Shown here: positions 11,021 through 26,117 of the stretch, piece by piece
Layout of the letters: every line of letters starts with the position of its first letter
Position numbering within the stretch: position 1 is the stretch's first letter
Assembly: GCF_001723175.1 (NCBI RefSeq)
Contig: NC_064653.1
Location: 2,170,001-2,234,000 of the forward strand
Reading direction: 5' to 3'
Origin: Penicillium oxalicum
Taxonomy: Eukaryota; Ascomycota; Eurotiomycetes; Eurotiales; Aspergillaceae
DNA length: 64,000 bases
The notes under the pieces: model-generated
What the model was told of the DNA's origin: nothing
Seen by the model: the letters and a program-made list of their open reading frames with translations, nothing else
Database searches by the model: none
Program-made: the position numbers and the translations under genes

Positions 11021-13200
11021 ATGCAGACGGAGAGGCGCACTCGCCGGAAGGCGATCAAGACTTGTCTGGAATGCAATCGACGGAAGCAAAAGGCACGCGA
11101 GCAAAATGAACGATTACAAACGCGAGAAACTAACTTTTTTTTCTTCTTCTCTTATAGTGCAATCGTGAAAAGCCATGCAATAATTGCACAAGTCGAGGTG
11201 TGGGACACCTCTGTGTTTATTCCGACGCTGTCTCGAATTTGGCCAGTGGCAGTGGCCACCGGGCTCCAGGGAGAAGACGAAGTTCTGTTCTGGACTACGG
11301 CGAAGACAACATTACATCCTCCTATGAGTCCGACGCGACTGAACTTGCATGGGTCACAGATGGCCAGATACGAGGATCGAAGAGTTCTCAGATCTCGGCG
11401 GAGGGATTGTCAGTTCCCGCTGTGTAATGTTTCCATCCAGCCCTGGGCTGTCACTGACTGATAGCAGATATTTTAGCCCTTCTTCAAGGGAGCAGCCCCA
11501 GCTCCGGAGAGCTTGGCCAGAAAAAGCCATCAGTGATTTCCTGGTAAAGATGTTTCTCAATGAAGTCAATCGAACATTTGAATCAGTCATTGATCCATCC
11601 TTTCAATCCAAATATGATCGTTGGTGCGAACGACGAGAGTCGAAAGACGCGGGTCATACCCCCTTTGCGGCGGACGACGAGCTTGGCGATGATTTCGAGA
11701 TTCTCGTGCTTCGCGTGTGTCTTCTTAGTATTCAGAGCCTACCCTGTCCCGGATATCCTGCCTTTGGAGTTCTCAACACGCATCTGAATCAGCTTGAGAA
11801 CTGGTTTTGTTCGCTCGCCGATGAGCTTGAAGCTTCACAGAAGCAGGAGAGAAAACCTTCCATAGTGGCGGTTCAGCACAAACTCTGCCACGTTTGCTAC
11901 CTGATCAAGTACGCAAAGGTCAGAGCGTGTTGGTCCGCCCTGAACGCCGCCATCAAAGAGGCACATGAGACAGGGCTGCACCGTCGAGACGATAATGCCG
12001 CCGTCGACGATCTGGAAATGGAGCTTCGTCGGCAAATCTTTTGGAATCTCTATGTCTGGGACCGGTACGTTTGTCATAAAACACGCTGCTTTTCTGCGCA
12101 TCCATTCCCCTTTGCAATCTAACGCTCCGGGCTCAAGGTACATGTGCGTTTATTTCGGGTTTTGGCCTCTCATACCGGAAGGTTATTTTGATGTCGAATT
12201 GCCGCGTGACCTTTTCCGGCCTCTGACCGCGACTCCTGGCTCCGTCACAACCTTCACGGATCGAGTGTATCATATCAAGATCGCCCGCTACATCACCGCC
12301 TTCACGAGTCCACCGTCATGGAAAGCCGACCGGCATAATGCGTCGCTTGTGGCTGAATTTGCCCAGCAGTTTCAGGTTCTCGTGGTTGATCAGCTGCCTT
12401 CCATTTACTGGCTGGACAACCCGGACCTGCGTTTGGACACGGTAGAACCGGCGATTCCTCGCAAGCGACAGTTCCTCCATTTGGCCATCTACCACACCAA
12501 AGCCTCGCTGTACAGAGCGTTTGCCGACCCGTTCAATCGCCTCCATGTAGAAACGAACACCCCACCCAAACACACACCCGACTTGCTCGCCCTGTCCCAC
12601 CGTCGAGCATACATGGATGCCATTTGCAAAGCCATATCCTGCCTCGTGCAGCTCTTTGCGTCGACGACTGAAAAGTCGGGGAGCGCTGCCGAGAAGTTAT
12701 TCTTGCTGCCCGTCTGGCTTATCGATGCCTTGGCATGTCTTGGGGTCTGTTTTCTATCGATTCAAGCCGACGAGCGACGGCTCGCAAATCAGGGTCTACA
12801 GATCAGCCCTGATCAAGACTTGAAATGCTGTCTTGTCACCTTTTTAAACACCTTTGACATTCTCCGCCGGGGGGCCTCTCGATCTGCATTTGTGAAGAAG
12901 GGCCTGGAAGCGCTCGAAACTCTGTACCAGATCGTGTACACCTCTCCATGCCGCGAATTACTGCTGAAGAGTAACGAGGAGAGTGAGATGGCCACCCTGG
13001 GCGCATTCAGCGTCAGGGGGACAGAAGGTACGAACTTTCAATTGGAGCATGCTCTAGTGTCCCTTCATGCCCAGGAGGGTCCAAACCCCCCCACGAGCGA
13101 CTCACTGTCACTCCCAGAGTGGTTGCCCAGTTTTCTCGAAAAGCCTGATCGGGCCTGGATCTTCCAGCAGAAATCATTCTTCAGCGACCTGTTGTCTTGA
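11021..13200 (+). CDS. Zn2Cys6 fungal transcription factor
   Basis: Nuclear regulator of 662 aa in four exons: 11021-11092, 11158-11423, 11477-12064 and 12138-13200. The N-terminal binuclear zinc cluster reads CLECNRRKQK joined to CNREKPCNNC and ending GVGHLC. This is the canonical C-x2-C-x6-C-x5-C-x2-C-x8-C, and it is complete only if intron 1 begins with GC (AAG|gcacgc) and ends cttatag|TGC. Further on is a fungal-specific regulatory domain with the hallmark ELRRQIFWNLYVWDR just before intron 3. Exon phases close exactly to the stop at 13198-13200. The ATG at 11021 puts the cluster at residues 15-41, usual for the family, although an upstream exon is possible. Target genes are unknown; the neighbouring MFS pump and secreted protein are candidates by position only. 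Confidence 0.87.
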
Positions 13201-15462
13201 GCGGAGAGCCCCTGGACTAGTTTAGTAGCTGACAGCCACACGGGCTACCTCGGTATGTTTCTCACACGCCGTGCCACAAGCATCGAACGCAAATCTTTCA
13301 GTCTTGTTCACAGCATGAACTGAAAATGAGAATGCTAAGCTCACGATCTTCTGCGTCCATCTGCTACGCTACGATTGGAGGTCAATCGCTGCGTCGAAGA
13401 GATTGAGGGTTCAGTCTCAAGTCCAGGATGGGAAAGATTTTTAAGTTCAGCACTTTGTTCTAAGTACGCGTGAGAGCGAAGCACGAAAGAAAGTGTAAAC
13501 TTTGGACAGTAGCTGCACGAGCAACGTAAAGCTTGTCCTGCGTTTATTTGGCAAAAGGCAAATCTACCTTCGGCAAGCATTCCCGGCTGAACAGACCTGG
13601 CGGTAGCCACACCCCTCAGCTGTCAGCTTACGGCCGATCCATGATCTAGTCAGGCATGTCAGCAGAGGAGATGGATGGATCTGCGGAGGAAACCTGGGCC
13701 TGTCAGCCTTGGGCACATGGATATCCTTCACGAGAGTCATGACGAGAACAACCTCAAGCAACATGAGCTGGATTGATCACCGGTCCCGTCGTTGCTGCCC
13801 AGCCTCTTCTCCTAATAGCACAACATTACCTGCAGCAACAGGCTGAAGCGCTAGTCGTTGTTAAGAGGTCATATCGTCGCTCGGGACATCTGTCTGAGCT
13901 ATAAGTCAGTGGACCATAATTGGCAAACAAGCTTCGAAATTCTTGCAAGGTGGTATGACTCGCTACTTGCAACCTTCAGACGAAATGAGGTCTATCGGAG
14001 TGGAGAGAATTCAACTTGCCGTGCTCATGTAAGCGCAGGATCGCTGCCCTGCCCTCTACTACCTTAGTAGGCTACTAGCACCGCCTGCCAAACCGGATTG
14101 ATGGATCAAAGTAGTGAATATTGATGGCTAGGCAACCACCATTGAGGTCCCATTTGCACCTGCCAAGAGATCACTTGTGCCGCTAAAAGCTGCATCCCCC
14201 TCATGCGAGCTTTGAAATGAAGCTTGGACGTGGTCCGGAGATTGTTCGACGTTGGTTCTCAAAGGACCGAAAGAGGACAACGTTGTTGTTCTCTTTGCGT
14301 CATGCGATCCTTGTCCCAGGTTTTTTTGGGGCAGACTCTATGGAAGCACTGATCACACCACCGTGAGAGTAAACAAGAGCCTGGACGACATTGTCCCTGT
14401 TCTAGCGAACCGCCCTAGCTCTCTACCTCTGAAATAATCCTGCACGTCATGAGGGAGGAAAGTAGGAGGCATAGTGTGATTTTGTCCCGGATACTCCTGT
14501 GCCCACCATGAAGTACAGGCGGGGATTATTATATGAGGTTGGCACTTCTCCCGACAGCTAAATAGGGGTCATCAGGATAGTCTAGAGACTAACAGGTGCT
14601 CGTCTGGTTTTATAGCTGAGAGATGGAATGGTCATTTGACCGAGTTGGGGATCATTGCACAGAAAGGGAGAAGACAGATAAAAGATACATCCCGCTTATC
14701 TTGTCGTTGGGGTGACCTGATTCGAGAGTTTGACTGATAGGTTCTGTATCAAACCATAGGCGATATCGTAGTGCCATGTACCATCTCCTGTCCACGGTCA
14801 GATTGACGCTTACATTTCACAAACGAGCTTTTTGTGTGATCATGATTTCAGCTAGAAACTTCATGGACCCGTCCTCGTTCTCTTTTTCCGACGACGTCAC
14901 TCGGGCCGAAACAGGAGCCCAAGCGGTGCCAAGAGATGAAGCCGCAACTAAAGTTGTGCGCTGCAACTGTCCGAACCACCAACGGCCAGCTCCGTGCGAC
15001 TTAGGTCCGTCGTACATCCTGTCCATCCATACCGTTTTGGGCTCCTCGCCGTCATCCATTTTGAGTCAAGGTGTGATACTGATATTCGGGTCTTGAAAAA
15101 ACTTTTTGTTTTCCCCTCTCTGCCCTCGGACGACAGTCCTGCCTTTCAATCCTTTTGCCTTGGAAATCCTTCACTTCCAGCGAACAGTCCATTTTGTCCC
15201 GTCCTCTACCACTCTTCACCAAGTTGGTGACCCGCTAGCGCGTTCGCTTTGCTGCGTGACCCGGTTGAGAGACTCCCCCAGGCTGGCCGGACCCCCCGTT
15301 CAATCCCAGACATCGAGTCCAACCCATCCTCCAGATTTCGCCGCATCGGACCCCTCTCCATGGCATACAAAGCGCACAATTTTCTCGTCTCCTGGCTCTC
15401 CTAGTTAAACCCCCTCACGTTATCATCCTCAACGGCTCCTGGTTCCGACCGGTGAATCGTGG
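13201..15462. other. intergenic, leader of secreted-protein gene
   Basis: No gene recognised. The last 400 bases before the secreted-protein ATG are pyrimidine-rich (C/T) and contain short frames. They look like a fungal core promoter and 5' leader. Confidence 0.45.
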
Positions 15463-16514
15463 ATGATGCGCCCGGGGCTGGGTCAATCGGGCGCGCTCCC
15501 TCTTCTGGTGCTGGTGGGCTTTTTGCTGGCGACTCTTGTGCCCTCATTGTCGGGCGTTTCCAGCCTAAAATTAGCGGACTGGAGTTGCTTTACTGGCGGA
15601 GCCTCTCGTATGTTTCATTCCTTCCCTTTCTTCTTGGTTGAAGACGTCTGCCTCGATCGGTGCTGACGGATCGGCTCCCTGCAGAGCTCCCCCTGATTCA
15701 AGATGGCGGTGCCACATTCCCACCGGACACAGCTCCCGCTGAACCGTTCGGATCGTGGAGCTTGTCGACTCGATCTCACTCACGCGCCAAAGGATCTGCG
15801 CGCGCTCCACAAGCTCCAGATGGACCGGTAGAATCCAGAAATATCATCGCCAACGAAAACGACAGCCGGCTGCCCTATCCTGCCTCCAAGCCGTCCTCGC
15901 CGTTTCTGTTCGGGAAACGTGCACGCGCGTTTCGAACGTACTTTATACAACACTTGGATGATTATCAGCTGTTCACCTCGTTTGCCAATCGAACTCCTTC
16001 GGCGGCATCCACTCTGACCCCCCCATCGCCCATCACATCTTCTCACGCCGTTCCTCTGCCCACCTTGATCGACGACAATGAACGACTTGATGCGCCGAAT
16101 GAACAGCAAGATCGCAATCTTCAAACACCAACTAGGCTTCCTGAGGAGAGAACTGCGGCGGGACTGCAGCTCCCGTCCTTGTGCGACAGATGGCAGCTGG
16201 CCTGCCAAATAGCGAGAGACCTCTGGGCGGATCCTCACAAATTTGTATCTGCGTTCTGGATGCTAGCGTCAACGGGGCTGGAGCTGTCGACCGAGCCGCA
16301 GACCAAGGCGCGAGAGGTGGAGTCCGACATGGACGGTGTCTCCTCGAAAGGAGCGTCTGCTGTCAACAGCAGTCTTGAGCCGAGCTCTCAGACGCACATC
16401 TCTCCTCTCACAACAAATGATCAGACGACAGACGCTGCCGGTTCTACAGCAGAGCTGCGGGGCAGCTGTATGGCGGTAGTAATTGGCCTGGTGGCCGGTA
16501 TAATGTGGTTTTAA
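15463..16514 (+). CDS. secreted, probably GPI-anchored protein of unknown function
   Basis: I do not recognise the family. The model is 324 aa in two exons (15463-15607, 15685-16514) joined C|AG across a 77 nt intron. Residues 1-32 form a signal peptide: positive start, then PLLVLVGFLLATLVPSLSG. The body is rich in Ser, Thr, Pro and Ala, with N-glycosylation sequons NDS, NRT and NSS. Two more structured patches stand out: FGKRARAFRTYFIQHLDDYQLFTSFA, and DRWQLACQIARDLWADP with FVSAFWMLASTG after it. The protein ends in the hydrophobic stretch CMAVVIGLVAGIMWF with no charged tail, as in GPI-anchor signals; a C-terminal membrane helix is the alternative. A cell-wall or plasma-membrane-surface location is inferred. 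Of the two overlapping ATGs the first (15463) was used; starting at 15466 would make little difference. Confidence 0.65.
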
Positions 16515-17164
16515 TATTTTTTTTGCTACTCTTTCAGACCCGGGTAACAGCTGTGATTAATAATGTTGATGCTGGAGAGGTGTTACATTCCTCGCCTGTG
16601 AGTCGCGTCTCGGGTCGGACGTGTCACACATTCCGGTTTCCCCGTCTCGCCAATGGCTTTTGCGTCGAAGCAAGATTGTGGACCGGTGGTACCTTCATCA
16701 TGCCTTTGGTGACGGGACGGACCTGGTCTGAATAATTGGGTTGGCACCTGGTATGGATGGCTCTGGTTTAGCATCCAGTGGACTTGAATAATCACCTTGC
16801 TCTCTAATTGACTCTTTCCTCGAATCTCATTGCGGGAGGAAACCCCTGCTTGTGGACGGGTATACTATGTGACTTGCTCTGCCTACGTCGTTTTGATACA
16901 TCAGCCCTGGTCTTCTGCCAGGCATCGCTTCATGTATGGAGACTGTTTAGATGCACAATCCACACAATTTCGTGAAGAGTCGAGACCAAGAACTTCAACA
17001 CTTGACCACGTCTTTACTTCCCGGCGTGGCACCAATGGGTTCCAGATTGAAAATGAAGTGTATCTTAATCGGGAGATCATCGCAAGTGATGTCCATGTCT
17101 CTACTCTCGAAAGATCGGAAGTCCCCCTCCCCCGGAGCTTAGGGACCGTCCTTCAAAGAGTGCA
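16515..17164. other. intergenic between convergent genes
   Basis: Short stretch between the 3' ends of the secreted-protein gene and the RTA1-like gene. Nothing recognised. Confidence 0.5.
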
Positions 17165-18180
17165 CTAAGTAGACATGGGCCGAGGATCACGATCTATCAA
17201 AGGAACACCGCCAGAATTTCTGTACGCCTCCGAAGTCGACGGCCGACAGAATTCCGCCACTTTGGCCGCTCGCCGCAGTTTTTTGACCAGAAGTCCAGGA
17301 TGATGGACGACCATGACCCCCATGGCCAACGCCATCAAGAAGGCATCAAAGATGTAAATATACGCTTCTTTGGTATTGATATCAGCCGTCCGGTTGGCGC
17401 CAAACTGAATCGTGCGGACCAGGTTCCGCACCGCCAGTGCTCCGCAGGCGACGTAGAGCATCACCATGTACCTCTTCCACGGCAAATCTGGATTCATCGT
17501 CAAGATGGGAGTTGATTCCCTCTGCAGTCGTCGATGGAAGGTCACCGCGATCGCGACAAAGATGATGAAGATGAATAGCGAGAAGATTAAGCCGGCAAGA
17601 ACGACCTTTTTACCAATGTTCATGACGTTGGCGTCTCCCGTGACTTGTACACCCGCGCCGCCGAGTTGCGTGCAGAAACATATAATGTCATTCATGACAA
17701 AGACGAGCGTGAGTCTCTTGGGCCGCATGCTGGATAAGTGCTCGGCGTCAAAGGCGCGGATGATGCGGCCGAGGACCATGTAGATTGTCGCTGCGACGAG
17801 AGGCGGTGCGCAAAGGATGAGCATCTCTTGAAGAGCCCACGATCTGATGTCTGTGCGGTCATGATGGGACCATGCTCGGCCGTAGTAGCCGAATGCTTCG
17901 CCTGCGACGTTGAATACCGGTAAATGATTAGCTAGACAGTTTTCCCTTCACGTATGGGGGATCGAGATGGGATCGGTGGAAGGGTTGACGTACAAACACC
18001 TCCTATCACCAGGGGTAAAAAGTATGCAGCACGATATGGAAACATCAAAGCAAAGTGAATGATAGTTGCAATGCCAAATATCACCACGAAGGCGTATCCC
18101 GCCGGTGCTGAGGGCGTATATGGATAGAATTCCACCCAAGGGGATCCGCCATTCGTGCCGTTGTGGAAGACGATATCCAT
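17165..18180 (-). CDS. RTA1-like seven-helix membrane protein
   Basis: Member of the fungal RTA1/RTM1 lipid-translocating exporter family, 307 aa, two exons (18180-17994, 17901-17165). The donor is the strong gtacgt at 17993, so the join gives IGGVCEAFGYYGRAW, matching the family signature around helix 3. About seven hydrophobic helices are visible, including YAFVVIFGIATIIHFALMF, LILCAPPLVAATIYMVLGRII, VVLAGLIFSLFIFIIFVAIAVTF and IYIFDAFLMALAMGVMVV. Typical RTA1 motifs also appear: FVMNDIICFCTQLGGAG, and RNLVRTIQFGANRTADINTKEAYIYIFDA. Family members confer resistance to 7-aminocholesterol or other membrane-active agents or move lipids. The specific role here is inferred only. The ATG at 18180 leaves a short extracellular N-terminus, normal for the family. 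Confidence 0.9.
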
Positions 18181-19441
18181 TTCGAAGAACCTCTTGATTA
18201 AAATTCAGTAGGATGAATGATTTCTCTCCGCTTTTGAACGAAGGACAGTTTACTTCAGTCTGCCTGCAGTCTGCTGGTATATTTATGTACAACAAGGGCG
18301 CCTTGTTAAGCCCTCATTCTCTGAGAGTGCTAGACATGGATATTACCGAATGAGGAAATATTCAACACGAATACGTGTGGGTCTCCAACTTACTTGCAGG
18401 TTGCGGGTGGGTTTCAGTCTGCGAAAGCACCCACATGGTGCATCGTTGCCGCCGATGCTTAGCCTTCAAGGGCGTTCGAATGGCTCGGGGAATGTTTGAT
18501 ATGCCTAGGCTGCCGGATAGATGAGATCATGGATGCCTTGGGTCTCAAGTTGCAATCAGCTTTCAAGTCGAGCCACATATCTTTTGAAGCCTTTGTTTCA
18601 AGTCTAGCTACTTCTATATGATCCAGTCTGTGGGTCAGAAGGCGGCCGCTCCAAGACTGTACCTGATGGAGCCCCCTAATGAATTCTGCAAGTGGACTCT
18701 GGGCAGAATCCATGGAATTAAGGTCAGGGACTGTTGGATTTAGCTTTTAGTGTTATTAATACTGGGTATGAGTCGGAGATAACTCTAAATATAGACCACT
18801 TAACCTTGAGGAAGTGCCAGGTGCCTAATCGCTGTCTACCACTGGCAGAATTTCAAATCACTCTCTGGCTTGGTTGACGTCGATGGAGACAGGGTTTGTG
18901 CGAAGTTTGAATGAGAAAAGAAAGAAAAAAGAAGACTAGCAATTGGCTCTTTAATTTGTACATTGACAAAGATTGCAGAAAGAATCAGATCTATTAGAAA
19001 AAACCGTCGGTAGTTATGGACAGGATGGACAAGCCAAAAGTGTCGACCTCGTGCAGGGGATGGACAGTAAACCGAGGAAGTACTATGAGAACCATGAGGC
19101 GTTGCCTTTGGGGAGCATACTCCTCATCTCAAATGCGTCATGTCATCGAATCGACTGTTGTAAATGCCAGGGGCATGCAATGAATTGGTCCTACGAAAAG
19201 GAGAGGATGATCGGAGCGGAAGTGCTGCCTGCTAGCTCGTGGCCCGTGGATATGAGGTGGCACAGCCTTGCCGCAGCTCGGGCAATGAGGTGGCCGCACT
19301 TCAGCCATGACTAATGTGATCAAGCCTGAGGTATCCATGAGCCGTCTGCTGTGCCATCTCAGCTTCCGAGTACCGAAGTTGAATCATTGCATTTCGCAGA
19401 ATTTGGATTCGTTCTCTCTACGAGATCGTTGGGCTTTCTCC
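18181..19441. other. intergenic, divergent promoter region
   Basis: Lies between the RTA1-like gene and the second zinc-cluster gene, which diverge. An in-frame extension of the downstream gene back to 19307 is possible. Otherwise I recognise nothing. Confidence 0.45.
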
Positions 19442-20988
19442 ATGAGCTCAAGGCCCTTCAGAACACGGCGGTCGCATCAAAAGTCCCGACTTGGTTGCGC
19501 AGAATGTAAAAGGCGGCGTATCAAGGTATGTGCATCTAGTTCAAAGGCTATCTCGCTTGCAGCTTGTTTTTTGGTCAAAGCACAACCCCGGAGACCTGGT
19601 GGAAAAGAACTGTTGCGTGTTCATGGTTTCATTTTCTACTTGCGCTCTGTATATCTGACCTTGCTATCCGCGACGGGCATTGCCTTCATCTCCCTTTGTA
19701 CTGCCACAATTGGTCCCCCATAGCTTGATGGTCTACTGACACTCCGAAACAGTGCGACGAGAGAACACCAGTATGTTTCAACTGCGGGAATCGCGGGCAG
19801 GAATGCTCATTTGCATCAGTCAGCCCAGCAACCTCAGCAAAAAGCGGCTCACCGTCGTCGAGTACGCAAGTGGGACCAAAACCACGCGCGTCGCGCTTTC
19901 GAGCGCAAGTTTTCTCAAATGGAGGCCGCAAGCAGACCTTTAAACTAGTCACATCAAAGACAGCAGAGCAATCCCTTCAGAATGAGACGGCAGAGTTTCC
20001 AGTCGAGTCCTCGCCATCAGACGGGATTTCCATGGCTGATCTCCGTCTATTTCATCATTATACCATTTCGACTTATGCAACCCTCACTGAAGAGAATGAC
20101 CCAAATGGCGTGATGCAAAATCATATCGTTCAATGGGGAATGGAGTTTCCGTCCATCTTACACCTAATACTGGCTCTATCCGCCTTGCATCTCGCTCACT
20201 TGACCCCTGAATTACGCAATGACTACTTACGGCAAGCTGAAGATCATTTTGCGTCTGGTTTGCGCATTGTGACCCGCCAACTCCCCAATTTCAATTCTGA
20301 AAATTGCCAGAAGATCTACATGGCCGCCGTGCTGGTCTGTCTTGCATACTTTGCCCGTGGCCCCCAGCCCGGCGAATACCTCATTTTCAGCGACAATGGT
20401 GCATCAGAGTGGCAAAGACTGATGAGAGGCGTGAAGGTCATCATCACAACATATCGCCACGAAGTTTTCAGTGGAGTCCTGACACCCGGCCCGCCAAAAG
20501 AGCCTGGAACCTTGAATGATTCGTTGCGCATGGAGCTTGATGAGTTCACTGGCGAGGTTCAAAAATTGAGAAGTTTCGTCCTGCAGAACATCGTCACCGA
20601 TCCTAGTCGGGCGATGTATCAATTGGCCATTGATGATCTCTTGATGATGATGCAGGAAGTGTACAAAAAACGGTCTACCCCCGACTCAGGTGTTGCTTTG
20701 ACGCAGTTCCTCATGGGCTGGCTCTACCGTTTGCCTGACGAGTTTGTTTGTTTGTTGGAGCAGAAAGAGCCATATGCTCTCACAATATTGGCCTATTGGG
20801 CAGTTATTTTGAGCTTCATGGAAAGCGTGTGGTTCATGCAGGGCTGGTCCCAGCACGTGCTACAAGGAATTTCCGCCAATCTTGAAGTCGAATATCAGCC
20901 ACACATCTCTTGGCCTGTTCAACGAATAAAGCAGGGGTTTCAAAGTGAATTATACCTCAGGCGCACGATGGAAGATATCGTTCAATGA
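19442..20988 (+). CDS. Zn2Cys6 transcription factor, Fungal_trans_2 (UPC2-like) type
   Basis: Nuclear regulator of 439 aa in two exons (19442-19525, 19753-20988) with an unusually long 227 nt intron that splits the zinc cluster, a common intron position in this family. The joined cluster is CAECKRRRIK|CDERTPVCFNCGNRGQEC (C-x2-C-x6-C-x6-C-x2-C-x6-C), preceded by the basic KSRLG. After a Ser-rich linker comes LRLFHHYTISTYATL, then FPSILHLILALSALHLAHL. This is the start of the C-terminal domain seen in UPC2-like sterol and general regulators. The in-frame ATG at 19307 would add 45 residues; 19442 puts the cluster at the usual distance. Targets are unknown; RTA1-like and katG genes flank it. Confidence 0.87.
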
Positions 20989-21823
20989 TAGATTACCACC
21001 TCCTGACTGTAGTGGAGTACTCGACTCCCTGGGAGATAGCAATTTCGATACGTTTCGATTTTGATCTGATCCACTCAAGTAGAGCATAGCTGGATTACAT
21101 TTCTGGTATTTTCCTTTTACATTGTACCGAGAGAATGGTGGTTTATGAAACGCTCTGGACGTGATGCTAATCGCCTTGACGGTACTGAATAGACGACCTA
21201 TTAAGTTATCTGGAGGTACCCGCCCACCAAGAGAAGTAGTACATCAGGCGTTAAAATTAGCATGTATTTATTGCGACTGAATATATGAGAGACTCACTCA
21301 ACGTGATGATATAAAAAGTCAAGACTGATGGTCACCATGTGGAGGAGCTAGTTACCTATTTCAAGTCGATGTCGGTCAGGTGTGTCACGATTGGTCACTT
21401 TAGCTGACGCAGGCAAAAAGGGTACCCACACGGGAAGGAAGGCTGGTGAACATGCAGGACTACGAGAATCATAAGTTGCTCTGGAGATAAAGTTAGGTAT
21501 GCAAAGCGATGAATACCATGGGATCTGTTGGGTCACCTGCCAATGGAGAAGTCCCAATTTCTAGAGGTGTGTAGGTGGCTTGAGAAATTCTCCAACCTTT
21601 CCAGGTTCCAAGAGGAGGTCTAGAGCTACGCGTAATGATTTGGTTCCAAAAGCAAAATGCTTTCATTCTCATTTGGAATTTAAAAAGGTCCATATAATCC
21701 GCTGGCGACATATTTTCAATGGGGTGGGAATAGTGAAGAACAAAGGAGCAAGAAGAAAACGAAAAGGAAATGCATCAATCGGCTATTCAATTGTCATGTG
21801 CACGTGAAAATCAGACGAGACGT
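20989..21823. other. intergenic between convergent genes
   Basis: Between the 3' ends of the zinc-cluster gene and katG. No gene seen; AT-richer than katG. Confidence 0.5.
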
Positions 21824-24268
<2,445 letters not shown>

Positions 24269-25878
24269 TCACGGGTCTTGGAGCGAATGACGGGAACCGC
24301 ATTAGAGAGCCGTCGCACTACCGGGGGCAGACTACGTCGACTCTCGACCTGATGATCTTACGAGAGCGAGAGCCGGACTGGTCCATTCGGTCATTGGGGT
24401 ACAGCTACCTCAGCAACCCAGCGTTCTGTCCCACCCAGCGTTGTACGGGAACCTTTTCTTCCCCTCTCTCTCCAATTCTCGGCCGCCAACCCTCGGGAAA
24501 TGCGTTCACCCCACCATCTCAGGGAGGAATGATGGATCATGTCTGGTGTCGTCTTTGTCAGCCTGGGGGTTCTCGGCCACGGGCGATTGCCTCCGTCTGA
24601 GGCCTACGATTGGATGTGATCACCACTGCCGAACCGTGGAGAGCGGGGGGAGGAAACACAGAACGGGATAGAGATGAGATTATTCATGGCTCCGGAGCTG
24701 GACCGTGTGATCCGGCTCGATGAGACTACGTCTATTGAACTGTTCTGACATGAAGTCGCCACTGATTTCAATCCTCCAGTGGACTGCATTTGTCGAGGTC
24801 TGGAATCTGGGAGTTCTGTAAGCCATCTATTTGTAGTCCCAAAGACGGGACCTGAGTTCGTATGTACGAATCGACTTTGGGGGGGGGACTCAGTAGTAAT
24901 GCAGAATTCCGTCTGTTTTTCGCGGTGCGGGGAGCGGCGCTTGAGATGGGCAACGGCGATCCCCGTCGCGCCGGTACTTGCCAGCTACCGTCGACTCTTG
25001 ACGACTTGCACGATCGTAGTGTATTCTCTCTTTGAAGTACGAGAATTGCATCCTCACTGTTCTCAGCGACCAAATATAGCAAGACATAGGAGGTCTGTTT
25101 ACCAACGTGATGCAATGAAGCGATCGGAGAGGACCTCGAGAACTATCGATGCCCCCTCATCCAGTCTGAGCGGTGGACCTCGGAAGTGGCCAGAGGAGCT
25201 GAGAGTTCTCCAACCCCCCCTGCGGTACCGCAGTCAAAGGTACCACCACCGTCCAACTTGGTCTTCGTTCTTTTTGTTTTTTTTTGCTCGACCACGGTTC
25301 CAATGGTCGGCGTACAAATCATCAGAGATCTCGCTCTCCATGGTCAATGATAATGTATATAAAATTATTCTCTTTTGCCCAATTGTTCCAAACAATCCGA
25401 TGACAGTTCACGGTCACCACATGGCACCCTGAATTCAGAGCATTTGGCCATCTCTAGCGTAGCCACAAGCTGTGCATCCTCATCATCAATGACTGTCCTT
25501 GCAGATCGACTTGACACCACGTAGGGGCTGAGAACGGGTCCACGATGGGACTCCCGATATGGCGGACATGACATAGCGGCTCGCTCTCAATCATGAAATG
25601 ATAGAATGAAACACATCGGCCACCCGGTCTGCGATTCTGTCAGGCTGTAAACCTGGTGGGTGTGGCCATGCACCGCGGTAACCGTTGCGGCGAAGGCGGG
25701 CAGAAGCTTGGCCAATGACGTCACCACCAGACGCCATCCCAACATTATTGTCTCGGCCGCTCTGAAGATCGGTGTGATTTTGGTTTTACTGTTCCAGCAG
25801 GTGCTGACATGCTATGCCAATTGGGAGTCCACAAACATGCCAGTCACCCATCGAAGATCCTGATCGACCATTCACCCA

Positions 25879-25901
25879 GCAGGTGGACAGGTGGACAGGT
25901 G
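25879..25901. repeat. short tandem repeat, AGGTGGAC unit
   Basis: The 8 bp unit AGGTGGAC recurs directly about 2.5 times. A GTCTC pentamer repeated three times follows at 25983-25997. Confidence 0.7.
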
Positions 25902-26079
25902 ACCAATCGTCATGTTATCTGTATGTGGGGAGCCATTGGGAGTCGTACATATCGTGGATGCCTGACATGGACAAGGCCCTCCGTCTCGTCTCGTCTCGTA
26001 TAGAGTCTATGAACCATTGAGGTATGCAGATCCGAGCATCGTGAGAGCTGCATGGAACCAGTGGGTGGGGCCAGAAAAA

Positions 26080-26117
26080 CTTCTTCCTCTTCTTCTTCTT
26101 CTTCTTCTCCTCCTCCA
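26080..26117. repeat. (CTT)n microsatellite
   Basis: Imperfect CTT/TCC trinucleotide tract of about 38 nt in an intergenic region. Confidence 0.9.

Noticed and set aside
24779..25432. 217-codon plus-strand frame
   Set aside because: No conserved motif, no hydrophobic pattern, and homopolymer-driven Phe runs; judged random.
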